From NCBI GenBank assembly GCA_902651635.1, contig CACRSC010000039.1:4791-37987 (forward strand): DNA of 33,197 nt, given 5' to 3'. The notes under the pieces are model-generated. The model did not search any database, was not told the origin of the DNA, and saw only the letters and a list, made by a program, of their open reading frames with translations. Shown piece by piece: positions 18,669 through 29,711 of the stretch (within the stretch, counting starts at the first letter, position 1; every line of letters begins with the position of its first letter). Both the position numbers and the translations under genes were made by a program. The DNA comes from Mastigamoeba balamuthi (lineage: Eukaryota; Evosea; Mastigamoebida; Mastigamoebidae).

Positions 18669-21600
18669 CTACTTCTTCTTTGAGAGCGTGACGGCCTTGG
18701 TGGCCGCGGGCTTGGCCACGCCGGACACGGGCGCCTTGGCCTTGAGCGCGGAGACGGCGGTCAGGGCGGCCTTGGGCGCCCCGCGCACCAGCTTGTCCGC
18801 GAGAACGCTGGGCCGCGTGCCCGACCGCGACGACCGCGACGCGTCGATGGGCGGCAGCGGCGACGACGACGACGCCGCCGAGGACGTCCTGCCCGCAGCC
18901 TTGCCCGCCGGGGGGGAGGCGCCGAGCTGCGCGCGGAGCTTGGCGAGCTCCTGCTGCACGGCCTCGCGCTGCTCCTCCGAGACCTGCAGCGACGACTGCA
19001 GCTGCTTGATCTCCTCGGCCGCCTTCTGCTGCTCCAGCACCGCGCTCGTGCTGCCCCCCGCCGCGGCCTTGACGGCGGCGCCGCCCGCGAACCCCGCCGA
19101 GGCGCCTTCGTCCGTCGGCGTGCACTCGACGGGCAGCACGTCGGCGGGCTGCGCGGGCGCGGAGCCCTGGGCCTTGGCGGTCCCCGCGGGCTCCTCCTGG
19201 TTGATGGACACGGTGTAGCGGCCTCGGCTGCCGCTGCCGCTGCCGCCGTCGCTGGGGCGCCAGAGCACGGCGACAAAGGCCGTGTTGGCCGCGATGCCCA
19301 TGTGGTCCTTCTGCACAGAGACCTCGAGCTCGAGCGTGCGCGTGCAGAGCGGGCGCGTCTTGCTGAGGACCTCCATGTGGCGCAGGAGCGCGTCCTGGGG
19401 GCTGTACTCCTTGAGCGTCACCGAGAGCGGGCGCTCCGTCTCGGGGTCGCGCTGGACGTCGAAGGCGTCGAGGGGCAGGATGCCCGCGATGACCTGCAGC
19501 TCGTCAAAGTCCTCGTCGTCGTCGCCCTCGCTGCGCTGGGCCACCTCGACGGTGATGGTGATGGGCGCCCTCATCAGCACCGCGAACGTCTTGCAGGGCT
19601 CCCGCGAGACCTCCTCCGTGTGCAGCGGCGTCACCTTCCAGTCCGACGCGTCCCGCTTGATCGAGCAGTACCCGATGAACTGGCCGAGCGCGGCGCTGTG
19701 TCAGCCAACCAGAAGGGGGCGCGGCAGGGCAGCAGTGCGTACGTCAAAGTACTTGAGATAGTCCGTCTCGAAGTCCTGTGAAAAAACAAAGTCAGATTGC
19801 CGGCCCGAGTCGATGGGAATCGCTTGCGGACCATGAAGAAGACGCCGTCGTTGGGGACGAACGAGTAGTTGGCGGTCTTCTGGACCTCGGTCTTCATCTG
19901 CGCGGTCCAGCGCGCGCTGGCGTCGCCCCAGTCGCCCTCCCACTCCTCCTGGCCGTAGGGGTTGAAGAGCTGCACGAGATGGAACCTCCGCGCCAGCGTC
20001 ACAAACTGCAGCACCCCGTACGCGTGCCCCGGGATCAGCCCCTTCATCGGCATCTCGTCCTCCTGCTTGGCTATGTTGCACGTCAGGAAGAACGCCTGCG
20101 GCCCGGCCAGCCCGTGAGAAGGCAAATCGAATTGAAATGGACTGGTCTGAATTGAGGTTCGGCTTCTGTGCCTTGCAGGGGTCGCTGTGCAGGCCCGAGA
20201 CCCTGTGCCAGAGGTTGCCCCGCTGGCGCTCGCGGAGCATCTCGGCGGTCGTGAGGTTGAAGACGCCCGGGGTGCCGCCGGTGAGGCACTGCATGGCCTC
20301 CTGCTCGAGGCCGGCGTCGATGGCCTCGTAGGTGCCGTGCAGCTTGGCGTAGGCCTTCTCGAGCAGCGGCACGTACCACTGGTTGCGCCCGCGCGTGAAC
20401 GCGAACACGGGCTGCAGCGACGGCGCCTTGTCCTCGCGCCGCGTGACGTTGCCGTGCGGAATCCTGTCGTCGAGCAGGACGAACACGCGGCGGCACGAGG
20501 GCACCAGGTTCATGCGCAGCGCGTGCAGCCCGATGGCCGCGTCGCCCTGCTCCGCCGGGTAGAACAGGCCCCGCAGGAACGCCCCTCCCGCGAACGCCGA
20601 GACCACCGTGACCGACTGCGCACGCGCTGCTGTGAGGGCCTCCGCGTGGGGGCGCCTGCGGAGGGACGACGCACTGTGAGGAAGTAGCACGTGCCGATGT
20701 CGCCCTGCTCGACCTCGCCGGGCTTGGGGCTGCCCTCGAGGAACACGTCTGTCGCGGGGCTCTCGCTGATGCGCCGCCACTCGGTGGGGTTGCCGATGCC
20801 CTTGACGGGCTTGCCGGGGTTGCGCCACACCGAGCAGGGCCCCGCGGCGAAGTCGGGGTCCACGTACTTGGCGCCGGCCTTGGCGCACTCCTGCCGCGCC
20901 CTCTGCATCAGCACCGCGCAGACCTCGTCGCACACCCGCGGCTGCGCGAACCCGAGCTTGAGGACCGCCGACCGCGGGACGCCTGCGTCGAGCAGCTCGA
21001 CGACGGCCGCGGCCTTGCCGGCGTCCAGGGCGATCTCGAGCGGCGTCTTGCCCGTGTAACTGCGCACGTCTGTCACGGCCGCGGGCTGCGCGGCCTTGAG
21101 CTGCCGGATGACGCTCGNNNNNNNNNNNNNNNNNNNNNNCGTACTTGGCGCCGGCCTTGGCGCACTCCTGCCGCGCCCTCTGCATCAGCACCGCGCAGAC
21201 CTCGTCGCACACCCGCGGCTGCGCGAACCCGAGCTTGAGGACCGCCGACCGCGGGACGCCTGCGTCGAGCAGCTCGACGACGGCCGCGGCCTTGCCCGCG
21301 TCCAGGGCGATCTCGAGCGGCGTCTTGCCCGTGTAACTGCGCACGTCTGTCACGGCCGCGGGCTGCGCGGCCTTGAGCTGCCGGATGAGCTCGACAGAGG
21401 CCTTCGTCCGCTCGCGCGAGAGCGCGTAGTGCACCGCGAGGCTCCCAAGGGCGTCGAGGGCCGTCGGGGCCGCCGTGCCCTGCGCCGTGAGGGCCCTGAC
21501 GAGCTCGGCGTTGCCCGTGGCCGCGGCCATGTGCAGCGGGTGCCACCAGGGGAGCTGCGCCCGCGAGCGGCTCAGCACAGACGTGTACCACAGCACCGCC

Positions 21601-24600
21601 GCGTGCGCCGCCTCTGCGCCCTCCCCCTTGTGCGCGCAGCACAGCATCGCGCCCATCAGGCGCCTGGTGGCCATCTCCTCGGGGCCCAGGCCCCCGTTGG
21701 TCCTCAGCGCGTCTGCGTAGGCGCTGCGCCACGTCTTGCCGCGGGCGCAGCAGAGCACCGCGTAGAGCTTGTCGGGGCAGAAGTGCTTCGAGTTGCTGCA
21801 GAACGCCGAGGCGCAGTCGGCGCCCGCGCCGAGCAGCAGCGCGCAGGTGGACGTCGAGCGCGCGAGGCTCAGCGGAGTGCAGCCGTCCTTGTCCCTGTGG
21901 TTGAGGTTCTGCGGCAGCCTGAGGACGCCGGCGACGATGCTGTCGGCGGCGCCGTTGTCGCAGGCCCAGTGCAGCGCGATGCGGCCCGTCTCGACGTCCT
22001 GCATGCTGGCCTTGGCCTCGGCCGCGACCAGCTTGGCCGCCGCGGCCCACATCCTGCACCGGAGCGCCTGCGCGAGGACCGAGATGGAGGGCCTGCGCAC
22101 GGGGTACCAGTCGACCTTGGCGCCCGCCTCGAGCAGCGCGACGACCACGTCCTCGCGGCCCTCGGCCACGATGGACTCCTGCAGCGGCGTCTCTCCCGCC
22201 AGCGAGTGGACGTTGGGGTCCGCCTTGTTCTGCAGCAGCAGCGCGCAGACGTCCCAGTGCCTGCGCTTGACGGCCAGCAGCAGCGGCGCCGATGCGCTGG
22301 CCTCGCGCGGCGCGTTGGGGTCCGCGCCGTGCCGGCAGAGCAGAGCCACGCACTTGAGGGCCTCGGCGGGGTCGTGCAGCTCGATGGCGGCGCACAGAGT
22401 GCCCTCGTGGCCCGCGAGGCCCCTGCGCTGCTGCTCTGTCCAGTGCGGCCAGCAGAGCACGAGCTCCAGTATCTCGTACGTCTTGCCGGGCGCCGTGCTG
22501 CGCAGGACGTCGTCGAGCGACCAGTCGTCGCCCGCCGGGCTCCCTGCGCCCAGCAGGAGGCGCACAGACTCCTCGGACTTGAGCCTCAGCGCGTGTCTAA
22601 GCACCGAGGCCCCGCTGGCGCTGTCCGAGAGCGCGCTGATCGGGGTGCCGTGCTCGAGCGCGGTCTTGATGAGCCGCGGCTGGCTGGCGACGGTGTCCCA
22701 GTGCGCTGCGCAGGAGGGGGCGCCCAGCAGGCCGCTGCTCTTGCTGCTGGCCAGGATGAACTCGGCCACGTCGAGGAACGAAGGCCTCGCGCGGCATTGC
22801 TCGAGCGCGTAGACCAGCGCCTGCTCGCTGGCGAACTGGTCGATCGGCATGCCGTGGCCCTGCAGCACACGCATCAAGGCAGCGGAGCCCGTGCCGTCGC
22901 TGGACCAGCTGTACGGGTTGCCGGCCAGGTGGCCCGACCCGTAGAGCAGCTTCTCGACGCCCGGCTTGCCCGCGTCCCACTCCTTGCCGAGCTGCTCGGC
23001 CGCATGCGCGAACTCGCCGAGCAGTAGCACCACCTCGATCGTGCACGCCTTGCCCTGCTCGTACGCCTCGGCGGCCGCATCGAACGCGAAGTTGGCCGAG
23101 GGCTTTCCGAGCGACTGGAACCCCCCAGCAGCGTCCGCCCCGTCTCCCCCCTCAGCGTATGCGTCGGGAGGGGCGTCGAAGGGGTTCGCGGGTGCCCCCG
23201 CGGGGTCGCCCGGCGCGCTGTCGCGGTTGGACTCGTCGAAGAGGTCCAGGAAGGCGTTGGAGGAGCCCGCGAGGTTGGCGCTCGAGTTGGAGCGGAACTT
23301 GGACATGGCGAAGGCGGTGTCGGGCGTCAGCGGCACGCCGCAGTGCACGACGAGGAAGCCCACGCAGTCGGGGCAGTCGAGCATCTGCAGGATGCGCACG
23401 GCGTCGGCCGACCCCGAGAGCAGCGGCTTGAAGCGCAGCAGCAGCTCGAGGCACACGTGGCGGCCGCACGTGCTCTCGGCGTTGTGGTTGTCCGAGCCCT
23501 TGGCGATGGGCCCCAGCGCCTCGACGAGGCCCACGTTGCGCGGCCTGCTGAGGTTCGCCAGCATCGCGTCCCACGCCGCCAGCGCGGGGCCCGCGAGGTG
23601 GGCCTTCTTCTTCTTCGTGACGGCCGCCAGCGCTGCGACCATCAGCGCCAGCTCGTCCATGCCGTAGGCCCCGAGCTTCGTCTCGGCGAGCGCGGACACG
23701 AGCGCGAACCAGCAGCACCCGATGGCGCTGCGCACGGCCGCGTCGCCGACGGTGACGTCCTTGGCGTTGCCGGCCCTGCGCGGCACCGCGGCCTTGGCGA
23801 TGCGCCGGACGATGCCCGCGGACCACGCGTCCTTGGCGCCGCCCTCCTCGGCCAGGCGGCGCTCGAGCTCGAGGCCCTGCGCGCGCAGCTCGGCGGGCGT
23901 CGTCGTGTTGGACTGCAGCATCTCGTCGGCGCGGCGCTGCTGCTCCTGCATGTCGTCGCGGGCGTTCTGCAGGTAGTTGTCGGCGAACTTGACGAGGTCC
24001 ATGAAGAGCTCCTCCTTGCCCTGCAGCGGCAGGAGGCTCTCGAGCAGCGTCGACGCGATGCCCATGTCGCCCGAGTCCAGCGCCGCCGACACGAGGCCCA
24101 CGCGCTCGCCCCGGTCGCCGTGGGCGGCCAGCAGCTCGCGGACGGCGCCCTCGTCGGACCTGTCGACGGCGGCGCACATGGCCGAGACCCGCGTCGTCCC
24201 CACATCCGCCTTGGCGCCGAGCGCGACGAGGGCGCGGACGACGGCCATGTGCGAGTCGCCCCTGTTGCCCCCGACGGCGACGCAGAGCAGGTTCTCCTTG
24301 TCCGCCGAGCCCCAGCGCTGTGACGCGAGCATCCGGCCCAGCAGCCACGCGCAGTTGGCGCGGACGCTGAGCTCGAGCGCCTCCTCGGGGTCGGAGCCGA
24401 AGTCCGCGTGGTCCGCGCCCAGCAGCGCCCGCGCGGCTGCGTCGAACGCGAAGCACGCGCCCGGGCACGCGTCCCTGTTGTCGTCGGCCCACCGCAGCCA
24501 CACGTCCATCCGGGCCCACTCGGTCTCGCTCCTCCACTGGCGAAGAGAGGGAGGCCTGTCAGTCAGCTGGGAGGCTCTGGGGCGGCTGACCCTCTGGCCT

Positions 24601-24914
24601 CCGCAGAACCGCGTTGCGAGCCACTCGGCGGCCTCGGGGGCGAGACGAGCGACGCGCGGCAGCTCGAGGGCCACCGACGGCGGGACGAGCGCGGCGAGGG
24701 CGCCGGCGACGGCGTCCGAGGGGAACGAGGGGATCGGGAGGCATCCGAAGGGCACGAGCAGCTCGTCGAGCACCTCGACAGCGCTCGGGGCCGAGGGGCC
24801 GCCGAGGATCTCCGAGACCACCGCCGTGGCCTCTGCCGCGGGCATCACGGCAGCCGCGTGCGCTGCGAGGGCGGCCAGGCCTGCGCCGTCGAGGCCCACA
24901 GCAGCGAGGTCCAT
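18669..24914 (-). CDS. Ankyrin-repeat calpain-family cysteine protease
   Basis: Calpains (peptidase family C2) are intracellular, usually Ca2+-regulated cysteine proteases that make limited cuts in target proteins. Model on minus: 24914-20675 (with the false duplication 20863-21139 left out), 20639-20172, 20095-19832, 19775-19743, 19679-18669, about 1912 residues. The first two thirds are helical with ankyrin-like repeats, clearest at NAPREASASAPLLLAVKRRH, GETPLQESI, GRIALHWACDNGA, HPLHMAAATGNAELV and GKTPLEIALDAG. The protease core follows: QGDIGTCYFLT with the nucleophile Cys (about residue 1317), WYVPLLEKAYAKLHGTYEA, the Thr-Gly-Gly loop, PGHAYGV with catalytic His (about 1501) and FNPYG with catalytic Asn (about 1522), so the triad is complete. 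A beta-rich domain and a coiled-coil, Ser/Lys-rich tail ending KKK follow. No EF-hand domain seen. A possible in-frame 54-nt intron lies at 24537-24590. Confidence 0.85.
20863..21117. repeat. Left copy of gap-flanking duplication (assembly artefact)
   Basis: Almost the same 255 bases occur at 21140-21394 directly across a run of N. I see one substitution (CCGGCG versus CCCGCG) and, next to the gap, one extra C. This is the pattern of two overlapping contig ends, or two haplotypes, scaffolded side by side without being merged. If 20863-21139 is removed, the ankyrin region continues in frame into VDPDFAAGP of the calpain core. Confidence 0.85.
21118..21139. other. Assembly gap (22 N)
   Basis: Run of unknown bases inside the calpain gene. 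Taken literally, it puts a frameshift between the ankyrin region and the protease domain. Confidence 0.99.
21140..21394. repeat. Right copy of gap-flanking duplication (assembly artefact)
   Basis: Second copy of the sequence described at 20863-21117, encoding on minus the last ankyrin repeat (TGKTPLEIALDAG) and the start of the protease region. It continues without break into the upstream ankyrin region, so it is probably the true location. Confidence 0.8.
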
Positions 24915-25120
24915 CGCGCCTGTACTGCACAGCAGAGTGTTTTGCGGAGACGACTGGGGACGAGGGGGCCAAAAATAGAGCAGGCAGAGGCGGTGACGTG
25001 AAGAGATACGCAACGAGGGCTCGTGTACACTGAACGAGGGTCAGCATTGTTGCTGTTGTTGGGGGTGGAGCGCTGTAGTGCGCGCGGACGTCGCTGAAAC
25101 GGGCACGCCTGCGGCGGGGT

Positions 25121-27625
25121 CTACGCGCTCGCCTCGGGGGAGAGTAGTCTCCCTCGATTGCCCTTCTCGACGACGAGTATTCTCGGTTCTCTCAGCGCCG
25201 TCGACACGGCGAGCCCGTGCGCGGGCAGCGACTCGAGCAGGCCCTTGAGGCTCCACGAGGCAGAGCAGGGCTCCTGCAGCGAGAACCGCGCCGAGAGCAC
25301 CGCGAGGCCCGAGGCGAACTCGAGGAACGCGGGGTCGCCAAAGGCGGCGACGGCCTGGTCGTCGTCGAGCACGCACGACAGCGAGGCGAGGCCCGGGATC
25401 CGCGGCAGCAGCGCGGCGCAGAGCTCGGCGGTGAGCCCCTGCGCGTTGACCGAGAGCGCGCGCAGCTGCGGCAGCCGCGCCAGCGCCTCGAGGTCCGCCC
25501 GCAGCGCGTCCTTGTCGCCGCGCGTCGTCAGGCAGCTCGTGATGCACACGGACCGCAGGCCGCACGCGCGCACCGACGGCAGGACCTCCGCGAGGGCGCC
25601 CGCGTACGTCTCGAGCCTCGCGAGCGGCAGCGGCAGCGGCGCGTCGGGCGCCCCGCAGGCGGCGGAGCAGCGGAACGGCGGGTGCGAGAAGAAGCGGAGG
25701 TCGCGGAGCCTGCAGGCCGCGTGGAGGCTGCGCTGCAGCGCGTGGACGCAGAGGCCCGTCGTGGAGAAGACGGTCAGCTGGCGCAGGCGCGGGCAGAGCG
25801 AGAGGAAGCGGGCGAGGAGCCCCACGTCGTCGGTCGCGCGCACGGCGACCTGCTCGAGCTCGAGGACGCTGCCCCTGAAGCGCTCGGTGACGGCGCGCAG
25901 CTCGGCAGAGCCCAGCGTCTCGTCGACAGAGCGCAGGTCCGGGCAGCAGAGCACCGCGGCGACGGCGACGTCCTTGCTGCGCGTGCGGATCGTCTGCAGC
26001 TTGGGGAACAGCGCCCCGAAGCCCGCGAGGTGCGCGGGGGCCGCCGAGGCGGTGCCGCTGATGACGACGCTGCGCACGGCGGGCAGGAAGGGCTCGCCGT
26101 GCTCGACGCTCCAGGCGATGAGCCGCTGGATCGTGTCGGGCTTGCGCACGCAGCAGAGGCTCCGCAGCGACCGCAGCGGCGCGCCGCGCGTGGCCATGAA
26201 CTCGAGGAAGTGGTCCGCGGCGCTGCCCATGCCCAGCGAGAGGTCCTCCAGCGTCGCCCCGCGCACCGTCCCCAGCAGCGGTATCATGTCAAACGTGTTG
26301 GCCATGAACTGCAGCGCCCGCAGCCTCGTCCACGAGCACGCAATCGCGATGCCTGCGCACGGCAGCACAGCAGTCCCCCCCAGTCAGGCCACGAGAACCG
26401 ACGGGTCACCCGATGAGACCCGATGAGTCAGGACGGAGAGACCCCCCCCCATGAGCCCCGACGCAGACGCGTAAAACCCGCAAAAACCCGCCAAACCCGC
26501 CAAAACCCCCGAAGGGAGACCGCAATACAGAGCAATTGTGAGACCCGCACGAAAACAGGCAAGAACCGACATGAACCGGCGCAGGAAAAGAAAACCGGTA
26601 AGGTGGGGGTGGGGGGGAATGGGGGGAATGCGAGAGTGCCTTTGCTGCCGATGCTGATGTCGGGGACGCAGAAGGACTCGAGGAGGGGGGTGGCGACGCT
26701 GAGGTCGCGGACAGTCGAGGCGGAGATGCGCTCCTTGGGCAGGGCGCCAGCGCCGCAGTCGTCGCGCTTGCGGACGCAAAGGTGGCGGAGGGACGCGGCC
26801 TGCGGGCCCCGGGCGATGCCGAGGAGCAGGCGGTTGACGTCGACGGCGGGCCTGCAGACGAGGTCGAGCGAGCGCCAGAGCGAGGGGTCCGAGAGCAGCT
26901 GGCGCGTCGCACGGCTGCAGCACGCCAGCCGCCCCCGCGAGCGCACGTCCAGCACAGAGACCACCTCCAGCGCCAGCGCCCACGGCAGCATGTCCAGCAG
27001 CCCCGCGCCCACCTCCCGCTGCTTGGCCTGCTCCTGCTGCTGGGCGCGAGGCGACGCGGGGCGATGTGAGCGGGCGCGAGACAATTGATGTGCGCTGAGC
27101 GGAGAAACTGCCCGGAATGTTCCATGTCTCCGGAGAAGCCACAGATTTTTCCTTCCGCGATTTTTCCGCAAAGGCAACTGAGCCAGCCGCCAGTCGATCC
27201 GCCGGCCGCGCGCGCTAAAACGGCGGGCGGGAGGGCGCAAAACGGAAAGGGGGGGCTCTGCGCCGATAAAAACCGCGGGGCAGGGCCCCGAGGGGCCAAA
27301 TAAAAACCGCCGGCGCGGAGGCCGAAAAAAAAAGAAGCGCGAAGTTGCGCACCTGCGACGAGCCGCCCGGGTCGCTACTGGCGAGGGCTGGGCAGAGGGG
27401 CAGCGCGGGCTGGGCGGGGTCTACGCGGCCGAGCTGGTCGATGGCCCAGCAGAGCGAGTCGACGAGTCCCGTGGGCACCGCGAGGCTGCAGGGGCGGCTG
27501 CCCCCGATCTTGCGCTGCAGCCACTGCTCGCGGGCGTCCAGCGCCCTGCGGATGCGCGCGAACGCCAGCGCCAGCGTGCAGAGCGCCTCGCCGCCGGCCT
27601 CGTGCTGTTGTTGTTGCTGCTGCAT
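25121..27625 (-). CDS. F-box protein with leucine-rich C-terminal region
   Basis: F-box proteins bring substrates to SCF ubiquitin ligases by binding SKP1. Model on minus: 27625-27353, 27039-26640, 26352-25121, 634 residues with agreeing phases. Exon 1 starts with a Gln tract (MQQQQQQHEAGGEALC). The F-box is at about residues 106-150: LLDMLPWALALEVVSVLDV, then RLACCSRATRQLLSDPSLW, with the usual Leu-Pro and final Leu-Trp. The long last exon consists of repeated leucine-rich segments (LRSLRSLCCV, FPKLQTIRT, CPRLRQLTVFS, LPQLRALSVNAQGL), likely the substrate-binding part. The first intron (313 nt) is GT-AG. The second (26353-26639, 287 nt) fits phase with a GC donor (AAAG, then GCACTC) and the acceptor GCGCAG; a GT donor 54 nt further would add a proline-rich tract and is less attractive. 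It is followed 200 bases downstream by the calpain gene on the same strand. Confidence 0.82.
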
Positions 27626-27970
27626 GGTTGGAAGGGTGGGTAGAGTGATTATTGAGCTTTTTGTTCCTTAAGTGCAAAAATCGGGTGTTTCCTGTGGCTA
27701 CGCGGATTTACGGGAATATTTGCCCGGGTTTTACGAGTCACGCTGTGCTTCTTGGATTATGACAGCCCGGTCCAACTTTTCCGCGGGTGCGGCCCAAACC
27801 GTGGTCCAAACCCGCCCCGGGCGGCTGCAGCGGCGGTGATCGTTTTTCGGATTTTTGTCCCTTCAGGTGTGGGTTGGCACACGAGGGTTGGGGGTGAGGG
27901 CGCCAATTCGAGGAAAAGTCTGGGAAAGGACAGGAAGGAAAAAAGAAAAGAGAAATCGGGGCCAAAAGAA
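27626..27970. other. Spacer between F-box gene and tRNA
   Basis: No gene is supported. It contains the 5' flank of the F-box gene and, at 27964-27967, an AAAA tract that reads TTTT on minus just past the tRNA end, suitable as a Pol III terminator. Confidence 0.5.
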
Positions 27971-28043
27971 CGCTCCCGCTTGGATTTGAACCAAGGACCC
28001 TGCGGTTAACAGCCGCATGCACTGCCGACTGTGCTACGGAAGC
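27971..28043 (-). tRNA. tRNA-Asn (anticodon GTT)
   Basis: On minus, a 73-base cloverleaf without intron. Acceptor stem GCTTCCG/CGGGAGC (one G-T pair) with discriminator G; D arm GCAC/GTGC; anticodon stem TGCGG/CCGCA around loop CTGTTAA with anticodon GTT; T arm CTTGG/CCAAG with loop TTCAAAT. The internal B-box GGTTCAAATCC is perfect, and TTTT follows four bases after the 3' end. No CCA is encoded, as usual in eukaryotes. Confidence 0.97.
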
Positions 28044-28178
28044 TTCTACATTTAATTGCAGTTCAGAAACCACAGAGCACCCCGCAGACCCCCACACATA
28101 CGTCATCAGCACGAAAAAATCTCCCTGTTCGCCTGTCCTTCGTGCTGTGCGGGTTTCCGGCCCCTCAGAGAGGCCCGG

Positions 28179-29521
28179 TCAGTTCTTGGGGGCCTCGGAC
28201 GTCATGGCCACGTCCTCCTGGCAGCCGCAGCAGGCCGTCTGCTGGGCGGGCGGCGCAGAGCCCTCGGGCGCCGCCTCTGCCGCTGCCGCTGCCGCTGCCT
28301 CTGTGCGCAGCGCCGCGGGGGCCGAGGCCGCGAGGGCCGCAGCGACGGCGTCGGGGATCCTGACGCCGAACCTGTCGAAGAGGGCGCGGAGGGCGTCGGC
28401 GTCTGCGGCCCTGGACTCGGCGGTGCCGCGGCCGTGGCCGTGGCAGCACTCGCGGGCGCAGCGCTTGAGCTCGCGGCGCTGCTCGGCGATCCTGCGGCGC
28501 TCGGCCCTCCGCGCGGCCTTGGCGTCCTTGCGCGCCCTGCGCTCCTCGGGCCCGCTGCTCTCGCTGCTGCTGTTGCTGGTCCCCTCATCCTCGTCCTCCT
28601 CCAGCTCCAGCTGCGCGCCAGACAGCACAGCAGAGCAGAGCAGAGATCACAGGAGCAGAGAGAAGAGAGAAGAGAGAAGAGAGCTGTCAGCCAAACTCCT
28701 GTCGACGCGCACAGCACAGACACAAGAGCGTTCAACGCAGCCGCAGAGGCGCACGGCCCCTACACGACCCCACGGAGCACGAAGGGGGGCGGCTGGGCGG
28801 AGCTCGCAGGGCAGCGGGGACCCGCAGGAGAGCAGAGCAGAGCAGCAGCGACAAAACCAAACGCAACCGACAGCACAGCGCAGCAGACCACCCAAGAAGC
28901 CCCGCGAGCAGAGAGGGCGAGAGGGAGAGCGGGACCTTGGCGAGCTTCTTGCTGAGCTTCTCGCGCTGACGGTGGTGGCGCTCGCGGCGGTCAAAGTCCT
29001 TCAGGGCCTTGCGGACGGCCTTCTTGGCCGCCTTCTTGGCGCTGCGCGACATCTCGTCCGACGACGACGACGACGACGACTCCCCCGACGACGACTCCGA
29101 CTCGCTCGACTCCTCCCGCGCCGCACGCTGCTTGCTGGGCTTGCGGTGCCGCTGCGACTTCTGCGGGGGAGGGCCGCAATTTAAATTTCGAGATTGGGTT
29201 TTGTTGAATTGGGGCTCAATTTAAATCGAAATCGGCAGCGCCCGGAGCGGCGGCGAGAGCGGCACCTTGAGCAGCTTGAGCTCGTCCTTGAGCTTCTGGA
29301 CCTCGGCCCTGAGCTGGGTGATCTCCTCCTGCGGGTGTTTGCGGTGAGAGACGCGCTGACATCGTCCGGGTCGTCCGTGCCTTCTTCTCTGCGGCAGCGG
29401 CGGCGCTCGTGAGCTGCTGCTGCTGCTGCGGCTCCTTCGGCTGGCTGCAGGGGGCGTGGGGTGAGTCCCTGGGGGCGGGAGAGGCGGCGGGGAGGCCCCA
29501 CCAGGCGGACGTGTCGCTCAT
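28179..29521 (-). CDS. Ser/Lys-rich coiled-coil protein, 286 residues
   Basis: Model on minus: 29521-29381, 29328-29266, 29160-28936, 28610-28179, all junctions phase 0. Exon 1 (MSDTSAWWGLPAASPAP) has a Gln tract and ends EKK. The small second exon is a coiled coil (EEITQLRAEVQKLKDELKLL). The third has a serine/acid tract and a strongly basic helix (SAKKAAKKAVRKALKDFD, RRERHHRQREKLSKKLAK). The fourth starts with an acidic tract (LELEEDEDEG), then a second basic helix (RKDAKAARRAERRR), and ends in an Ala-rich region with ACCGCQ. Intron 29329-29380 (52 nt) needs a GC donor (AAG, then GCACGG); introns 29161-29265 and 28611-28935 are GT-AG. The basic and acidic tracts suggest a nuclear or RNP protein, but no family is recognised. 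Confidence 0.68.
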
Positions 29522-29711
29522 TCTCTTGCGGGTCAGCACAACGAATAACAACAGAGCCCCGCCGGCAAATTCTTCGAAGGATACGAGCGGCGAATCTCCC
29601 GATCGATCGTCATCGCCTGAGATCAATCGATCCGGGGGTCTTCGCGGCTGAAAAGCTGCACCGACGTCGCGGGCGCTGGACGTCTCTGCACCCGCGCGGA
29701 CCGCTGTGGGC

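Noticed and set aside
21096-24978. Very long plus-strand and alternate-frame ORFs opposite the calpain gene
   Set aside because: They are shadows of the GC-rich ankyrin/calpain coding sequence; only the minus frame shows ankyrin and calpain motifs.
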